Of a stretch of DNA of 64,000 bases, positions 38,204-50,200 are shown one piece after another. Origin of the DNA: Ditylenchus dipsaci (taxonomy: Eukaryota; Nematoda; Chromadorea; Rhabditida; Anguinidae); NCBI GenBank assembly GCA_004194705.1, contig SADC01000411.1:42922-106921 (forward strand), given 5' to 3'. Positions within the stretch are counted from its first letter, which is position 1. The number at the start of each line of letters is the position of its first letter. A program made the position numbers and the translations under genes. The notes beneath the pieces were generated by a model, which was not told the origin of the DNA, did no database searches, and worked only from the letters and a program-made list of their open reading frames with translations.

Positions 38204-41038
38204 ATGTTCCGATCACTAGCAAAGAAGGATGACAATCTCATAGAGTTTTCTTCAGATTCTTCCAGCGATGGTAAGTTGCATTGTATATATTTCAAGGGAA
38301 AAAATAAATTTAGAAGAAGGGACCTTCCAGAAGTACTCTGAACAACCAGTCAAAAGGTATGTCTCTTCCAATAGGTGTGAAACTCCTTAATTGACTCTCC
38401 TGTTTTTTTTCAGGATGGCGGTAAGAATGAAGCACCACCTTTTAAAGGTCGGCGAAAAGCTAATTAGGTTTGAAAAAGGCCTCCGTGGCGCAGTGCGTAA
38501 GCGCTGCTTTTTTTGGTCCAAAATAGTGTTGCAAGTTCGATACCACGTGGTGCCATGGCATTTATTTTGGCTTGTTTGACCAGTTCTAGCTGTAATTTGG
38601 GTCGCTGATTCCGCATCTGGCGTCAAAAAAGTCTAATTACCCTAGAACTGGTCAAACAAGCTAAAATAAATAGCATGTCATTACGTGGGATCGAACCTGC
38701 AACACTAGTTTGGGCTGAAACGCGAACGCTTACACACGCCGTGGAGGCCACTTTTTCAAACCAACTTCCGACGGCGGGGGGCTTATTCAACAGACGGAAA
38801 AAATTCAAAAAGCGGATAACAGAGTAATTTTCCACAGTCGGATTATTCGAAAACAGGATAATTAACAGCCGATTATTCAACAGTCGGATTTTTCGTCAAT
38901 AATTGTTTTAACCCACTTTTTGACAACGTATCGAGTTGATTTTTTTCAGGGTCAATAGAAATAGCAGAGAGGAACTGATCCTGAAAAAAAATCAGCTCGA
39001 TAGGTTGTCAAAAAGTGGGTTAAAACAATTATTGACAAAAACTCCGACTGTTGAATTATCCGGTTTTTGAATAATCCGACTGTGGAAAATTACTCTGTTG
39101 AGTTATCAGCTTTCTGAATAATCCGACTGTTGAATTATCCACTGTTGAATTATCCGCTTTTTGAATTTTCCGTCTGCTGAACAAACCCGCCGCCCTTCCG
39201 ACCCCCCCCCCTTCCGACCCCCCCCCCTCAAAGATGAGCAATCGTTTTTCAGATAATTGATACATGCAATGTCTTACACGCCGCAGGTAATTTTAATCCA
39301 TTTATAAAATATTGGAAGGACCGGATGAGCGGACGGAATGTCATATGTGATGAATTGACTGAGCTTCTGGTTGAGCTCTTGTTTTCGGATATTTGAAATC
39401 GAAACGCTCTTTTTTGGTGGGTTTCGAAACCCTGTTTCGGCACCAGACCTGCTTAAAAAAGCTTGCATAAAATAAAAAATTGTATGCATGAAATTGTATG
39501 CATGAAAAAAAGACCGACTTCTGCGTTTCCACTTGGAATTAAGTCCAGCCCAGAATTTGGGAAACAATGTTCAGATGTGTGGTTCGACCACCCTTTCGTC
39601 CTATGTTTATTATTTTTAAGTCAATGCCAATTGCATTACAGGAAACGCTATCAGGGGTATGACATGTACACGAATTTGGACACCACAGAAAGTTATTAGG
39701 CTATGTTTTTTCATTCCATGTCACCATTCGTGTTCAGATCACCAGATGCCATTGGAATTCTCATCATCACAAAGCACTTATTGGAAGTAAGTGAAGGGAT
39801 TCGCTCGGTTTATTTGGTTTATGGCCCTAACTTTTAGATCGGTTTTGATGTTCGGATGTTCCTACCCTTCTCATACATGAACAAAAACAAGGTCGCCAAT
39901 TTCTACATTTTGGAGGTGGGAAATTTGGCGATGTGGAATAATAAAATAAACTTGTAATTTTGCTTCTTCAGCAGCTTCACTCACTTGGTCTTTTGACAAT
40001 CATTGATGATGGGGTAAGTAATTGTTTAATGCTTTTTTGTGACAGCTATACCGTTCAGTCACACGACGATCTGGTTATCTTGGAAATGGCAAAGAATGTG
40101 GGTGGTTTTGTCGTCAGCAATGATAAGTATGTTATTTTGATTCTGCTGTAAGTCGTTGATTTTCTAAAACTTGTGGGTGTCATTGAATGAGTGTGTAGTT
40201 TTTTATATCCAACATTTTCTTCGGTAAGGAAAATTGATCACATAAATTCAGACAACTGTATTGTAGACATGGTAATGTTACTGAACACAACCGAAATATT
40301 TAGATTCCGTGATCATACACATGTGGAAGGCCTGGCCAATGTCATCGAATCTCGGACTGCCTTTTGTTCTTCCAGCGAATTTCCGAAACGCAAAAGCCTT
40401 TGATCAATGAAGTGCGTGGCAAATGCTCCCTGGGACTCATTCTAACCCTGACGCCAAACAAAAGTATTTGCTTCATATTTTCGTTATCTATTCCAAATAT
40501 TATGAAAATTGCCACGCTTTTCATTGCTAGAATTAAACACCAGTTATAATACGATGTCGTTTGAACTATTGTTTCTAACTTACTGTATTTCCTGATAATG
40601 CGAAATGCCACCTTATTTTTCTAACCGCTAAAGATTTAAAAATTGTCAATTTAAAATGGCCTTAACTCTGAAATGTTAGTAAAAATGACGGGTTGTCGCC
40701 TTATTAGAGAAAATACTGTATCATGTTTTTAGAAGCCATGCTAGTTGAAAACGATGATCCCAGTTTCGCAATGGCCTTTGCTCAACGCACCCTGCGCGTG
40801 GAATCTGAAAGCAAAAAGGCTCGACTTGTAGGCAATAACCATTGTTTGTGCCTTCTTTAGTTTGCCTGTTTAGGTGCTCGGAGTACTGGCCGACTACTTC
40901 CAGCAAAAGAATTGCGCTGCCAATAGTGTTTATCCGCCAACTCTTTCCTATTATGATCCTCAAGATGAAAATTTGCCAGAAGATTTTAATGAATTCTATG
41001 ATTTATGGTATCATGCTCAAGAAAATGCATCCAGGTGA
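38204..41038 (+). CDS. NYN/PIN-like ribonuclease of the Regnase (ZC3H12)/N4BP1 type
   Basis: Exons: 38204-38270, 38314-38356, 38414-38420 (7 bp), 39253-39286, 39642-39691, 39738-39786, 39838-39915, 39972-40013, 40046-40130, about 40304-40390, 40733-40827 and 40874-41038 (TGA). The first four join in phase. The predicted nuclease reads IIDTCNVLHAA (first catalytic Asp), SPDAIGILIITKHLLE, GFDVRMFLPFSYMNKNKV, QLHSLGLLTIIDDG, HDDLVILEMAKNVGGFVV and SNDKY. This is the order of Regnase NYN domains, with all four Asp positions kept (IID, HDD, SND). No CCCH zinc finger follows. The C-terminal exons (MLVENDDPSFAMAFAQRT; YYDPQDENLPEDFNEFYDLW) are unfamiliar. About three one-base breaks are needed at 39286/39642, 39691/39738 and 40013/40046. 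AATAAA at 41088 is a plausible poly(A) signal. Introns carry two foldbacks and a MITE. Confidence 0.78.
38465..38775. repeat. tRNA-like SINE foldback, GGCGCAGTGCGTAAG type
   Basis: The left arm starts with a tRNA-like 5' half (CTCCGTGGCGCAGTGCGTAA) and box B-like GCAAGTTCGATACC. It continues with TTTATTTTGGCTTGTTTGAC. The right arm is the inverse, ending TACACACGCCGTGGAGGCC. The centre is CTGATTCCGCATCTGGCGTC. A second copy with the same centre is at 56850-57168. Confidence 0.85.
38764..39205. repeat. Foldback with TTCAACAGTCGGATTAT array arms
   Basis: Left words AACAGTCGGAT, TTATTCGAAAAC and AAAAAGCGGATAACAG are matched on the right by ATCCGACTGTTGAATTATCC and TCCGACTGTGGAAAATTAC. The inner palindrome TTGTTTTAACCCACTTTTTG / CAAAAAGTGGGTTAAAACAA has an ATCAGCTCGA-type centre near 38960. 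It lies in NYN intron 3, right beside the SINE foldback. Confidence 0.88.
40585..40722. mobile_element. TACCG-type MITE in an NYN intron
   Basis: Ends CTGTATTTCCTGATAATGCG and TTATTAGAGAAAATACTGTA, with the family core TGTCAATTTAAAATGGCCTT. It ends 11 bp before the acceptor of the exon starting at 40733. Confidence 0.75.
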
Positions 41039-41574
41039 AGTCTGTCAATAGTAATGTATAAGTTGTTGTCAATTTTGAAAGTGTGCAAATAAAGATTTCT
41101 ATTTTGCTGATCATGAACTGCTTTTGGTTGATATGCCTCCTGAGTTCAGTTGATGTGCTTGAGTTTGACGTTAGCACATGGCACACTATAATTGCCAGTT
41201 ATTAATATCGTCTCAAATAGGGCACCTTCTTCCATTTTTAGCAGATTAATATAACTGATGCTATATCAAAGTATTCGAAAATCTGAAAGATTCGGGTTAA
41301 ATAAAGGCTCACAACTCAAATTTCAAAATAAGCAACATTTTTACATAATAAAGGACATTTGATGAAAAGGTGCAATCTTATACAGCGCTTGCTGGGTTTC
41401 GAGTACCAGCAGTAAAGGTTTGACATATAATCTCAAGAACGCTAATGATTTAGGGTCTTAAATTAGGGACAAATCTATAAATAAAGGACGTTCCGGAGCC
41501 CTGGCTAAAATACGTTCAGGAGCTATTGGCGCACCTCACATTTTTTTATTTTAGGACAGCCAAACATTTTTTAC
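41039..41574. other. Downstream of the NYN gene; only low-complexity pieces
   Basis: Contains the poly(A)-signal-like AATAAAG at 41088. 41280-41510 (AATAAAGGCTCACAACTCAA ... GGACGTTCCGGAGCCCTGGC) resembles 44270-44480. No gene is seen. Confidence 0.4.
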
Positions 41575-42300
41575 CATTTGTCATATCGTATTTTCGACGC
41601 TACTGTCATATACCCCCCCCCCCCCAAAAAGCTACTGTGATATAACCCCCCCCCCAAAATCGGACCTACTGTCATATACCCCCCCCCAAAAAAATCACTC
41701 GAAAGTGACTCTGGATGCATGAAGGGGGCTTGGAGTTGAGATGCGCACACCCACATACCTTAGACACAAATCACTCGAAAGCGACTCTGGATGCATGAAA
41801 AAACATGCATACCAGAGTTATTCATGCGGTAGGCCCAGTATTCAAAACTTTGTTCAAGATCTTTATTTTTTCGCCGAAGAGCATCTCCCCTCGTTTTACT
41901 AGGCCGGCCAGAGGCCAGCATCCAAAAATTTAGCCTAGCACTCAGAAAGTGCTAGGCCTATGAGTAAACCCGCGAGGTCCACCCCGCTGATCGGCTTGGT
42001 CCATGAAAAGTACTTATACTTATGCCTGCACCACAAGTTCCTGGGTTGAAAGCACCCTTAGACGCTTAGAGAATTATTACTCTAAGGATCCCAACCATCT
42101 CGAGAAGTGGCCCCTGTATTATTCCCTTCCCCTCCCAATACAGCCCGCAATCCCATTTAAATTGCTTTTCTGGTCCTTTTATGGCGAAATTATTGTGTAA
42201 AAATGGTTTCTGACCATCCCTAAAAAAGTCGGTTTTGGGGGGGGGTATATGACAGTAGGTCGATTTTTGGGGGGGGGTGTATATTACAGTAGCGCCGTAT
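41575..42300. repeat. Foldback with TACTGTCATATACCCCCC array arms
   Basis: The left arm has three units of CTACTGTCATATACCCCCCC (41590-41690). The right arm has GGGGGGTATATGACAGTAGG and GGGGTGTATATTACAGTAGC (42240-42290). The interior (41700-41850) contains the 150-bp module TCACTCGAAAGTGACTCTGG ... CATGCATACCAGAGTTATTC, also found at 50090-50200, 54180-54290 and 54830-54940. Confidence 0.85.
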
Positions 42301-42309
42301 TTTCTCTAT

Positions 42310-42545
42310 TAAAGAGGCATGGCCACCTGTTACAAATTTGTCCCCGCCAATTCAAAAATTTTCCAATCATTAAACTTCTGCACGGATTTTTTAACTTGGT
42401 TTCCAACAAAACTATACATAAAATTAATTTCTAGGCCTTGTTTTGTCAGAAACCAAGCTGAAAATCTATACATAAGTTTAATGATTCAGATTTTTTTTGA
42501 ATTGGTGGGGACAAATTGAAAAACCAGTGAACATGCTCCTTTAAA
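42310..42545. repeat. Palindrome with AAAGAGGCATGGCCA ends
   Basis: Left TTAAAGAGGCATGGCCACCT and right GTGAACATGCTCCTTTAA. TTGTCCCCGCCAATTCAAAA and its inverse sit inside, then TTGGTTTCCAACAAAACTAT and the CTAGGCCTTGTTTTGTCAGA centre. Confidence 0.75.
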
Positions 42546-42779
42546 CGCATCGGCACGATTATTTGTCAACCTATCAAAAATTGGAATACTGAAAATGTTG
42601 GGTGAAAATACAAAATCTAAGAAACGGAATCGTTAGTGGTCTTCAGGGGTGTGACTGGCTGGCTCGCGGGCCATTCCGCCCCCAATAGAGCGGGGACATT
42701 TATTTTTAAAACTCTTGGTGCCGAAGGCTCAAAGGAAAATTACACTATACGTAGTCAAAGCAAACAAAATTGGCTTTAC

Positions 42780-43435
42780 TGTAAGGACAATACTTTTTTC
42801 TCCGTCTAATTTACTTCTTTTTCCGCCTAATTTACTCTTTTTTCGACTAATTTTGATTCTCGACACGAAATAAACCATTTTTTATTTTTTGTGTGAAATT
42901 CAGGGGTAGGGAGAGACCAGATGGCTTAATACCCACTGCGGAATGGCCAAAAGGCCAAAATTATTGGGGTTTTAGGGGTTTACTAAAAGGGAGTAAACTT
43001 TTTGAGAAAAAACGATTGAGCGGATCAGATTGCGGGTCCAATCGGCTTAATCGCCCACAACTCCACCCTGAACCACTAAAAACCACCATAAACCTCGAGT
43101 TCTGAGCGATCAAGTTCATCGGACCCGAAATCTGATCCGCTAAATCGATTTTTCTCGAAAAGTTTACTCCCCTTTAGTAAACCCCCGAAAAACAATAATT
43201 TTGGCCTTTTGGCCAATCCGGAGAGGGTATTAAGCGATCTGGTCTCTCCCCACCCCTGAATTTCACACAAAAAAATTAAAAATGGTTGATTTCGTGTCGA
43301 GAATCAAAATTAGTCGGAAAAAAGAGTAAATTAGGCGGAAAAAGAAGTAAATTGGAGAAAAAAGTGTTTTAGGCGGAATAAAATTAGGCGGAAAAAGAAG
43401 TGTTTTAGGCAGAGAAAAAAGAATTGTCCTTACTG
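42780..43435. repeat. Foldback with TTCCGCCTAATTTACT array arms enclosing the TTTACTAAAGGGG palindrome
   Basis: The left end CTGTAAGGACAATACTTTTT and right end AAAGAATTGTCCTTACTGTA are inverted. The arms iterate TTTTTCCGCCTAATTTACTC (left) and GTAAATTAGGCGGAAAAAG (right). The inner palindrome 42895-43265 (GGTTTACTAAAAGGGAG...GATTGAGCGGATCAG) is the module also seen at 4740-5065 and 24170-24362. Confidence 0.9.
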
Positions 43436-43845
43436 TACAATGGGTGCCACGCAGTGTTTTCAATAGTCAGAAGCAGAATGCCAAAGTCAGAGACAGAATG
43501 ACACCATTCACAAAAAACAATAAGGAAACACAATTTTTAAAATCAGAAGCAGAATCAGAATCATTCTGATTAATTATCAAAGTTCGACTGTACTTAAAAA
43601 TCATTGGCGTTTTGTTTGACTTGAACTGAACACAAATTTGAGTTTTGAAACCCTGTGGATTCTGTCTTTCAAATTTTCTGACTCTCACTTTTGATTCTGA
43701 CTTTCAAAAATTCTGACTCTGATTTCTGACTTTGACTTTCAAACCGCCTGACACTAATTTTGAATCTAATTTCTGATTCCTTTTTGTCATCATTCTGATT
43801 TTTGTTTGATTGCCTTTCTTTTCACTCATTAACATGTATTGTGGT
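43436..43845. other. TCTGACTTT-type simple iteration, no gene
   Basis: Repeats of AGTCAGA/AGAATCAGAA (43470-43570) and their inverse TTCTGACT, TTTCTGACTTTGAC (43670-43760) form a loose inverted array. Open frames across it are compositional. Confidence 0.6.
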
Positions 43846-44005
43846 ACAGTCCACTCTTGATAACCGGCACCTTGATGAGCCAGCACTGTGAAAAGTCAGA
43901 TTTGGCTGGCCGACAAAGAAATCCGACAAAGCTTACTCCCATTTCACCGGCACTCTAGGCTACCTTTCAAGGCTGTCGAATTATCGACAGTAGACTGTAT
44001 GTATA
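43845..44005. mobile_element. pogo-like MITE
   Basis: Ends TACAGTCCACTCTTGATAAC and ATCGACAGTAGACTGTA, with CCGGCACCTTGATGAGCC-type subterminal sequence. TA dinucleotides flank it. Confidence 0.6.
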
Positions 44006-44259
44006 TTTTAAGTATTTCTTATCACACCAATCTACGAGTTGATGAAAACTATTCGTATTACTTTTTGTCTGAATTTAGGACCTAGCTGTGTGCTTTCGGA
44101 GTCCATCTACACAACAGAATATACACAAGACAAAGTACAGTACATCAATGCTTACTACTACTTAACGGTGGTAGTTATTATTGACATGTTTTTATTATTA
44201 TTTATTTGCCATTTATAATATATCACCACTTTAACTTTCTTCGCTCTTTGAAATTAGGC

Positions 44260-44712
44260 TTTATTCAGGGCTCCGAATGAAAAATTTCAGAAAAAAGGAC
44301 ACTTGGGTAAAAAAAGGGCATTTTGACTATTTTTGAAGTGAAAGGGTCATTTTATCCAGTGCTTGTTGCCATTTTGAAGCGAAAAAAAAAAGATTTTGAC
44401 TGAATTTTCAAAAATAAAAAAAGATTTGGGGTTCCAAATAAGGACAAATCTTTTTAAAATGGACGATTCGGAGCCCTGGCTTTATTGTAAAATGGGTGCC
44501 ATGTTTTCCTCTGATCCTCCGCACTAATTTTTTTTCGAATTTTTGTGTCATTACCGTATAACCTCTTTTAATCCCCTAGGGGGATTATTTTTCAACCCCC
44601 GAAAATTTTTGAAAATTTAAATCAAAAATAGCCTTAACTCTAAAATCCTAGTCAAGAAAATGGGGGATGGTGGATTATTAGAGGGTGGGGATTAATAGAG
44701 GTTATACGATAT
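44260..44712. repeat. GGGCTCCGAA palindrome followed by a TACCG-type MITE
   Basis: 44270-44482 has ends CAGGGCTCCGAATG and CGATTCGGAGCCCTG. 44550-44712 is a MITE: TACCGTATAACCTCTTTTAA ... TTAATAGAGGTTATACGATA, with core AATCAAAAATAGCCTTAACT. The MITE terminus reads CCTCTTTTAATCCCC where others read TTCCTCTAATAAG. The family therefore covers variant ends. Confidence 0.75.
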
Positions 44713-45124
44713 TTGTTTGTTTCTCCCTAATTTATTTACAAAAAATATACCGTAAAGCTTCTAATAGAACTCCATGATAATAACTTTTTATGATTTTTTC
44801 CAAAAAAAATAAACAAGGGTACGAAAGGAAAAATAGTACTTATCGTACAAAAGAGCCCAAAAGTTATCCGAATTTCGACAAGACCCACAATCAATCAAAC
44901 AATAGAAAATTTTGTGTAAACAGTGTTCGAATCATCGTTTTCAAGCACCAAATATTCATCCCTTCGTCCTGTTCTTTGTCGGTTTCTTGGGCTATAGTTA
45001 CCGCCTACCGAATAGAAGAGCCTGCAGTCGTCAGTTAAAAAAGCCTCTCTGAAATCGGCCAATATTGCTTGTAGCAGTGAATTGTGCAGAAAAACACACC
45101 TTTCAGCAACAATAGCAATTTTCA

Positions 45125-46690
45125 CTAGGGAGGATTGCGACTAGCCGCACCGATTTTCAGAAAATAGCCGCGTAGCGCATAGCCGCAACAACATTTTTGA
45201 AATAGCCGCAGACGCAATTGTGCTTAGCCGCACTTGAAAGTTCAAGAAATAACACTTTTTTAAAGGACCATGCTTTTCGCGCGCAGTGGAATTTGCAAAA
45301 TTTGAAATGGCGGGGGACACTTCTCTTTCGTCTATCAGTGTACTCTTTGTAGTTATTCGAAACGACTCGAAAGAGCACACTGATAGACGAAAGAGAAGTG
45401 TCCCCCGCCAATTCAAATTTTGCACATGCCACTGCACGCAAAGAATATGGTCCTTTAAACGACCATAATTGTTGATGCAAATGAATATTTGACAAATTTA
45501 AATGACACTTCTCTTTCATCTCTCACTATACTCTTTTGACTAAAAAGTTTTGAGTCACTCGAAATTATTTCAAAGAGTAAAGTGAGAGACGCAAGAGAAG
45601 TGTCCCGCGCGCGTTTGGACTTGTCAAATACTTATTTGCATCAACAAGTATGGCGCTTTAAGTTAACCCTTATTAAATTGAACCTTTCATTAAATGAACA
45701 TGCCCACACTATCACAGCTGGTGCCTAACAATTGATTTTTTTCGTAATCATTGAAATTCTGTTCGGAATTTTCAACTTAGTTTCTAGCAAAACTATACCT
45801 AAAATTAAATCGTAGTCTTTCTTTTATTCCAAAACAAGGATAAAAAACTGTATGATTAGGTGAAATTTTTGAATTTGCAGGCACCCTCTGTAATAGCGTG
45901 GGCATGCCCTTTTAACGTAAGTCCAGCCATGTTCTGATTGGTCTACAAAACAACTTCTGTTGGTCAACTCTCCTATTAATTTAGGTAATATTAGGAGAGT
46001 TGAATGTATTAGGAGAGTTGACTGTAGCAGAGTCTGCAGATACAGTCGAGTCCCGCTAACCCGGCACCCCAAAAAGTTCGTTCCCACCTTGGGTCCGACA
46101 CTTTTTTTAACCCAATTTTCGAAGTATTTTTTCAATTGTGTTTTAACAGTCTGATAGCAAATATCGTGAGGATTCCGATTTTGCCGATCGTTTTTCAAAA
46201 ACCTAATATTTTTGGCTCTAAAAGACCAAAACCCGCTAACCCGGCACCATATTTTTAAAAAGGGTGCCGGGTTAGCGGGTTTTGGTCTTTTAGAGCCAAA
46301 AATATTAGGTTTTGAAAAACGATCGGCAAAATCGGAATCCTCACGATATTTGCTATCAGACTGTTAAAACACAATTGAAAAAATACTTCGAAAATTGGGT
46401 TAAAAAAAGTGTCGGACCCAAGTGGGAACGAACTTTTGGGGTGCCGGGTTAGCGGACTCGACTGTACCCGGTAATAACATTTGACCGATTACTTATTGAC
46501 TGGTCAAATAATATTATTAGGTTTTTCACAAAGTTCGTAGCCCTTCTAACTTACTTTTTCACTAACTACATAGCAAATCTGATGTTTATGACTAATAATA
46601 GCCGCGCGGCTATCCGCATTTAATGTTCGGACATAGTCGTAGCCGCACTTGATTTTGTGTAAAAAGCCGCAGCCGCACAGCCGCAAATAC
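45125..46690. repeat. TAGCCGCA-armed region enclosing several palindromes
   Basis: Arrays of TAGCCGCA at 45135-45235 and 46600-46690 flank, in this case in direct order. Between them are a GACACTTCTCTTTCG palindrome (45260-45455, AAAGGACCAT ends), a second one (45460-45655, GCAAATGAATATTTGAC ends), a third (45680-45915, GCATGCCC ends) and the pogo-like palindrome 46043-46470. No gene is seen in this stretch. Confidence 0.75.
46043..46470. mobile_element. pogo/Tigger-like palindrome, nearly perfect, 428 bp
   Basis: Starts TACAGTCGAGTCCCGCTAAC and ends TTAGCGGACTCGACTGTA, with TA at both ends. The arms (about 205 bp each) pair almost completely, for example CCCAATTTTCGAAGTATTTT and its inverse, around a short TTTTTAAAAAGG centre. 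A diverged relative is 49417-49792 (CCGACACTTTTTTAAC shared). Confidence 0.88.
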
Positions 46691-46729
46691 CAAAACCATC
46701 ATACCTAATTTTTCCAAATAAACTGGCCT

Positions 46730-47290
46730 TGAGGGGGCGTTAATTAGAGCGGGACGTTTATTTTTTGAAGTCCACCTAAGAGGAGGGTAGGCGTTTATTA
46801 GAGCGGGGCGTCTATTGGAGCAGGGGAAATACGATATCCAACAAAAATTGGGAACAAAACAAATTTAGGTGTGCTAAAAACCTCAGGACAGTGACGCAAA
46901 AAAAGGACGGCGAAGGATAGCACCGTCATTGTGGAGAGAGTCGACTGTAGTCTCCCAAAAATATCAGCAATTGAGAATAGTATTCGAACAGATCTGAATG
47001 GATTCAGACTCAAACAACATTTTGATGCTAGAATTTGGTCTTTTAGAAGTCTTTTTAGAAAACACGTGTAAAAACATTGAATTTTTTTCAAAAGTTTTAC
47101 AATTTCACATGAAAACTGTCGCAATTTTCAAAATTTTCGAGTCCATAATAAAACCGTTAAATTTGCAAAATGTACACACTTCAAAATGAACTATTGAACA
47201 TTTATTATTTACTGCGAAAAAATGAAGAACATTGTGAAACAATTAAAAAAATTAACAATTAGATGGTAAAACACGCACAAACCAAAAAAA
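46730..47290. other. Partial MITE and 3' flank of the alternative-last-exon gene
   Basis: 46730-46835 carries TAATTAGAGCGGGACG...GGGGAAATACGATA, a truncated TACCG-type MITE. No exon is seen. AATAAATG on the minus strand near 47205 could serve as the poly(A) signal of the distal last exon (47291-47468). Confidence 0.4.
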
Positions 47291-50200
47291 TTATAAGGAC
47301 ACATTGTTTTGTTGTTCATCTTGACCATTTGCTTTAGCTTCAACACCATTTTTCTGGGATGTGACTAGCTGATCTGTGCTCTTTTTTGCGTTGTTGTTAT
47401 TGCGTGTCAGGGAGGAGCTGCGAGAGCGAAGACGCACAACCTTGGAGCGAATACCCGAAGTGCCATTTCTGCATGTTTGAAAAAATTATTTTTCAAGATC
47501 ACAATTTTTTAAAAATTTTATTTTGATAATGAATTATTGACAAATTGGAAAATAGACAATTAGATGGGTCCTTTTTTCTCGAAATTCTGATCGGTCATTG
47601 CCAATGACTCATCGGTGAACTTGGTCAAATTTCTGCCTTTTTGCTCCCTGTTTTGTGGTTTAGGGCTCACCTCAGGTAAAGGTAGCGTATGTTAGAAATG
47701 CTCGAAAACATTTCCCGAACTACAACAAATTAAGCAAAAAACCTGTCCATCGTAACATATCCAGCCCTACCCTTATAATAAACACACCGTATCATCTCTA
47801 TTCGACAAAACAGATTAATTTTCAACCTCTGAAAACTCGGTAAATTGTCAATCAAAAATGTCTTTAACTCTGAAATCATAGTCAAAAATGAGAGGGCCCG
47901 TTTATTAGATAGGGTCCGTTAAAAGTGGCATGCCCACGCTAATAGGATGTCGTGCCCGGGAATTAAAAATTTTTACCTAATCACTGAACTTGTGCACGGA
48001 TTTTTTAACTTGGTTTCTAACAAAATCACACCTAATTAAACTATAGGTCTTGTTTTGTTAGAAACCAAGTTGAAAAATCCGTACAGAAGTTCAATTATTA
48101 GAATTTTTTCTATTATTAATCACTGGGCATCACCTCATATTAGCGTGGGCATGCTCCTTTAAAGGGGCATACCCACGCTAATAAGAGGTGGCGCCCGGAA
48201 GTTCAAATTTTTTTCCTAATCATCGAACTTGTGCACGGATTTTCAACTTGGTTTCTAACAAAACAAGGCCTACAATTTAATTTAGCTCAAATTGATTTTA
48301 TGCACCGAAATTTTATGCGTAGTAAATACATTAACAAGAGTATTTTTCGATGTTTTTACAATAGTAAAATTCATTTTTTTGAATCAACATGTAGCTCTGA
48401 ATCTGTAGTTTCTGATGAGCTATCAACTGTCCTAGCATGTTTGGAAAAATTTGAGGAAAATGTGTTTTTATGAAACTACTTCATGTTTTTCAAAACCATT
48501 TGTTCTCTCACTTTTCCATATCAGATGAAGCCAGCTAATAATGATAATAGCTCATCAGAAACTAGAGATTTAGGGCTACATGTTGAGCTGAAAAAGTAAA
48601 TTTTGCCATTGAAAAAACACCGAGAAATACTCTTGTTTATGTATTTACTGCGGTGATCAGTGATTTACTGTGGGAAATCAATATTTTGGTACGTGTTTTC
48701 ACCTATAGTATATTTAATTTTAGGTATGGTTTTGTTAGAAACCAAGTTGGAAAATCTGTACAGAAGTTCAATGATGAGGAAAATATTTTTAATTCCCGGG
48801 CAGCACTTTTTATTAGCGTGTGCATGCCCTTTAATAGAGAAAAATACGGTATGCCAAAAAAACGAGCGAAAAACTGATGCATATCATAGGAGGTTTTGTT
48901 GTCAAACGATATCTCAAATGTTCCTCCAATATCGTCTGGGAAGTGCTGAAAAGTTGAATTTTATAAAGAAAAACAAGGATGTTATTAGCATTTTCGAAAT
49001 TGATTATAATATGCCCCGCATCGCGAGACCTGGTCAGACTAAAAGGGTGTGTAGAATAAAGAAGCTGAAATTTCGTTACTCTTTTTCATTAATTCTTTAG
49101 AAGGAAAAGTGCAAAATCTGACTTTGATCTTTCAAAGTCAGACTCGCTTCTTCACATATACTTGTTAATTTTGCTAGGGTCACCATTGGCAGATTGAACA
49201 TAACTAGAATTGGCGACCCGAAACTATTTTTTTGGCTGTACACCGAAATATAAGCGCCAATCTGGTAAGAAGTCGTTTTGGTAAGAAAACTTTTAATGAG
49301 AATTGTTTGGTAAGAGATTTTTAGTAAGAAACTTATTGGTAATACGAGGTTATTTCAGTTCGTTCTTATTTGGGCAAAACTCATTTGGGCGCCCTCATTT
49401 GTACGCTTTTCAATTTTATACAGTCAACCCTCGCTATAGTGAAACCCCAAAAGTTCGTTCCCGCCTAGGGTCCGACACTTTTTTAACTCAACTTTTGAAA
49501 TATTATGCCGAATTCGATTCGTCAGTCTAATCAGAAAAATCGTAGAGATTCTGAATTTACCGGTCATTCCTGTAAATGAAAAAAGTTTTGCCCAAAAGAC
49601 ACGCGGGTACTCGCTATAGTGACACCCTTTTTTCAAAAGGAAAATGACACAGATTCATAATCTCTACGATTTTTCTGATTAGACTGACGAATCGAATTCG
49701 GCAAAATATTTCAAAAATTGAGGTAAAAAAGTGTCAGACCCTAGGTGGGAACGAACTTTTGGGGTGTCACTATAGCGGGGGTTGACTGTAGTATAAAAAG
49801 CGTCTCAGTCTAACTTTTTCAATCTACATAATGAAAAAACGCTCTCCGACTATTAAAAAAATATTTTTTTGACCCAAAATTAGACTTTTTGCCTTGGAAC
49901 CTAGGCAAATTGTCGGTTTTAAGATATTTTACCATGTTTTGTTCACTGCAGCTGGGCAAAAAGAGCCTCTTAATGCATTTTTGATCAAGAGTCTAGCTAG
50001 GAATTATGTCTAAGGTAAGTGAGTGCGCGCATTTCTAACCTACCAAACCTCCTGCGTTCCCTTCGGGGGTGCAGGGGCTTGGTGGATTGGGTTGAGATGC
50101 GCACACCCACATACCTTAGACGCAAATCACTCGAAAGTGACTATGGATGCATAAAAAATGTATGCATACCAGAGTTTTTTCATGCGGTGTGCCACAGTTA

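Noticed and set aside
41571..41756. Glycine-rich minus-strand frame
   Set aside because: It is a translation of G-runs in the foldback arm.
45157..45519. Minus-strand frames of about 100-120 codons
   Set aside because: They run through the GACACTTCTCTTTCG palindrome and TAGCCGCA array, and both strands give mirror-image peptides.
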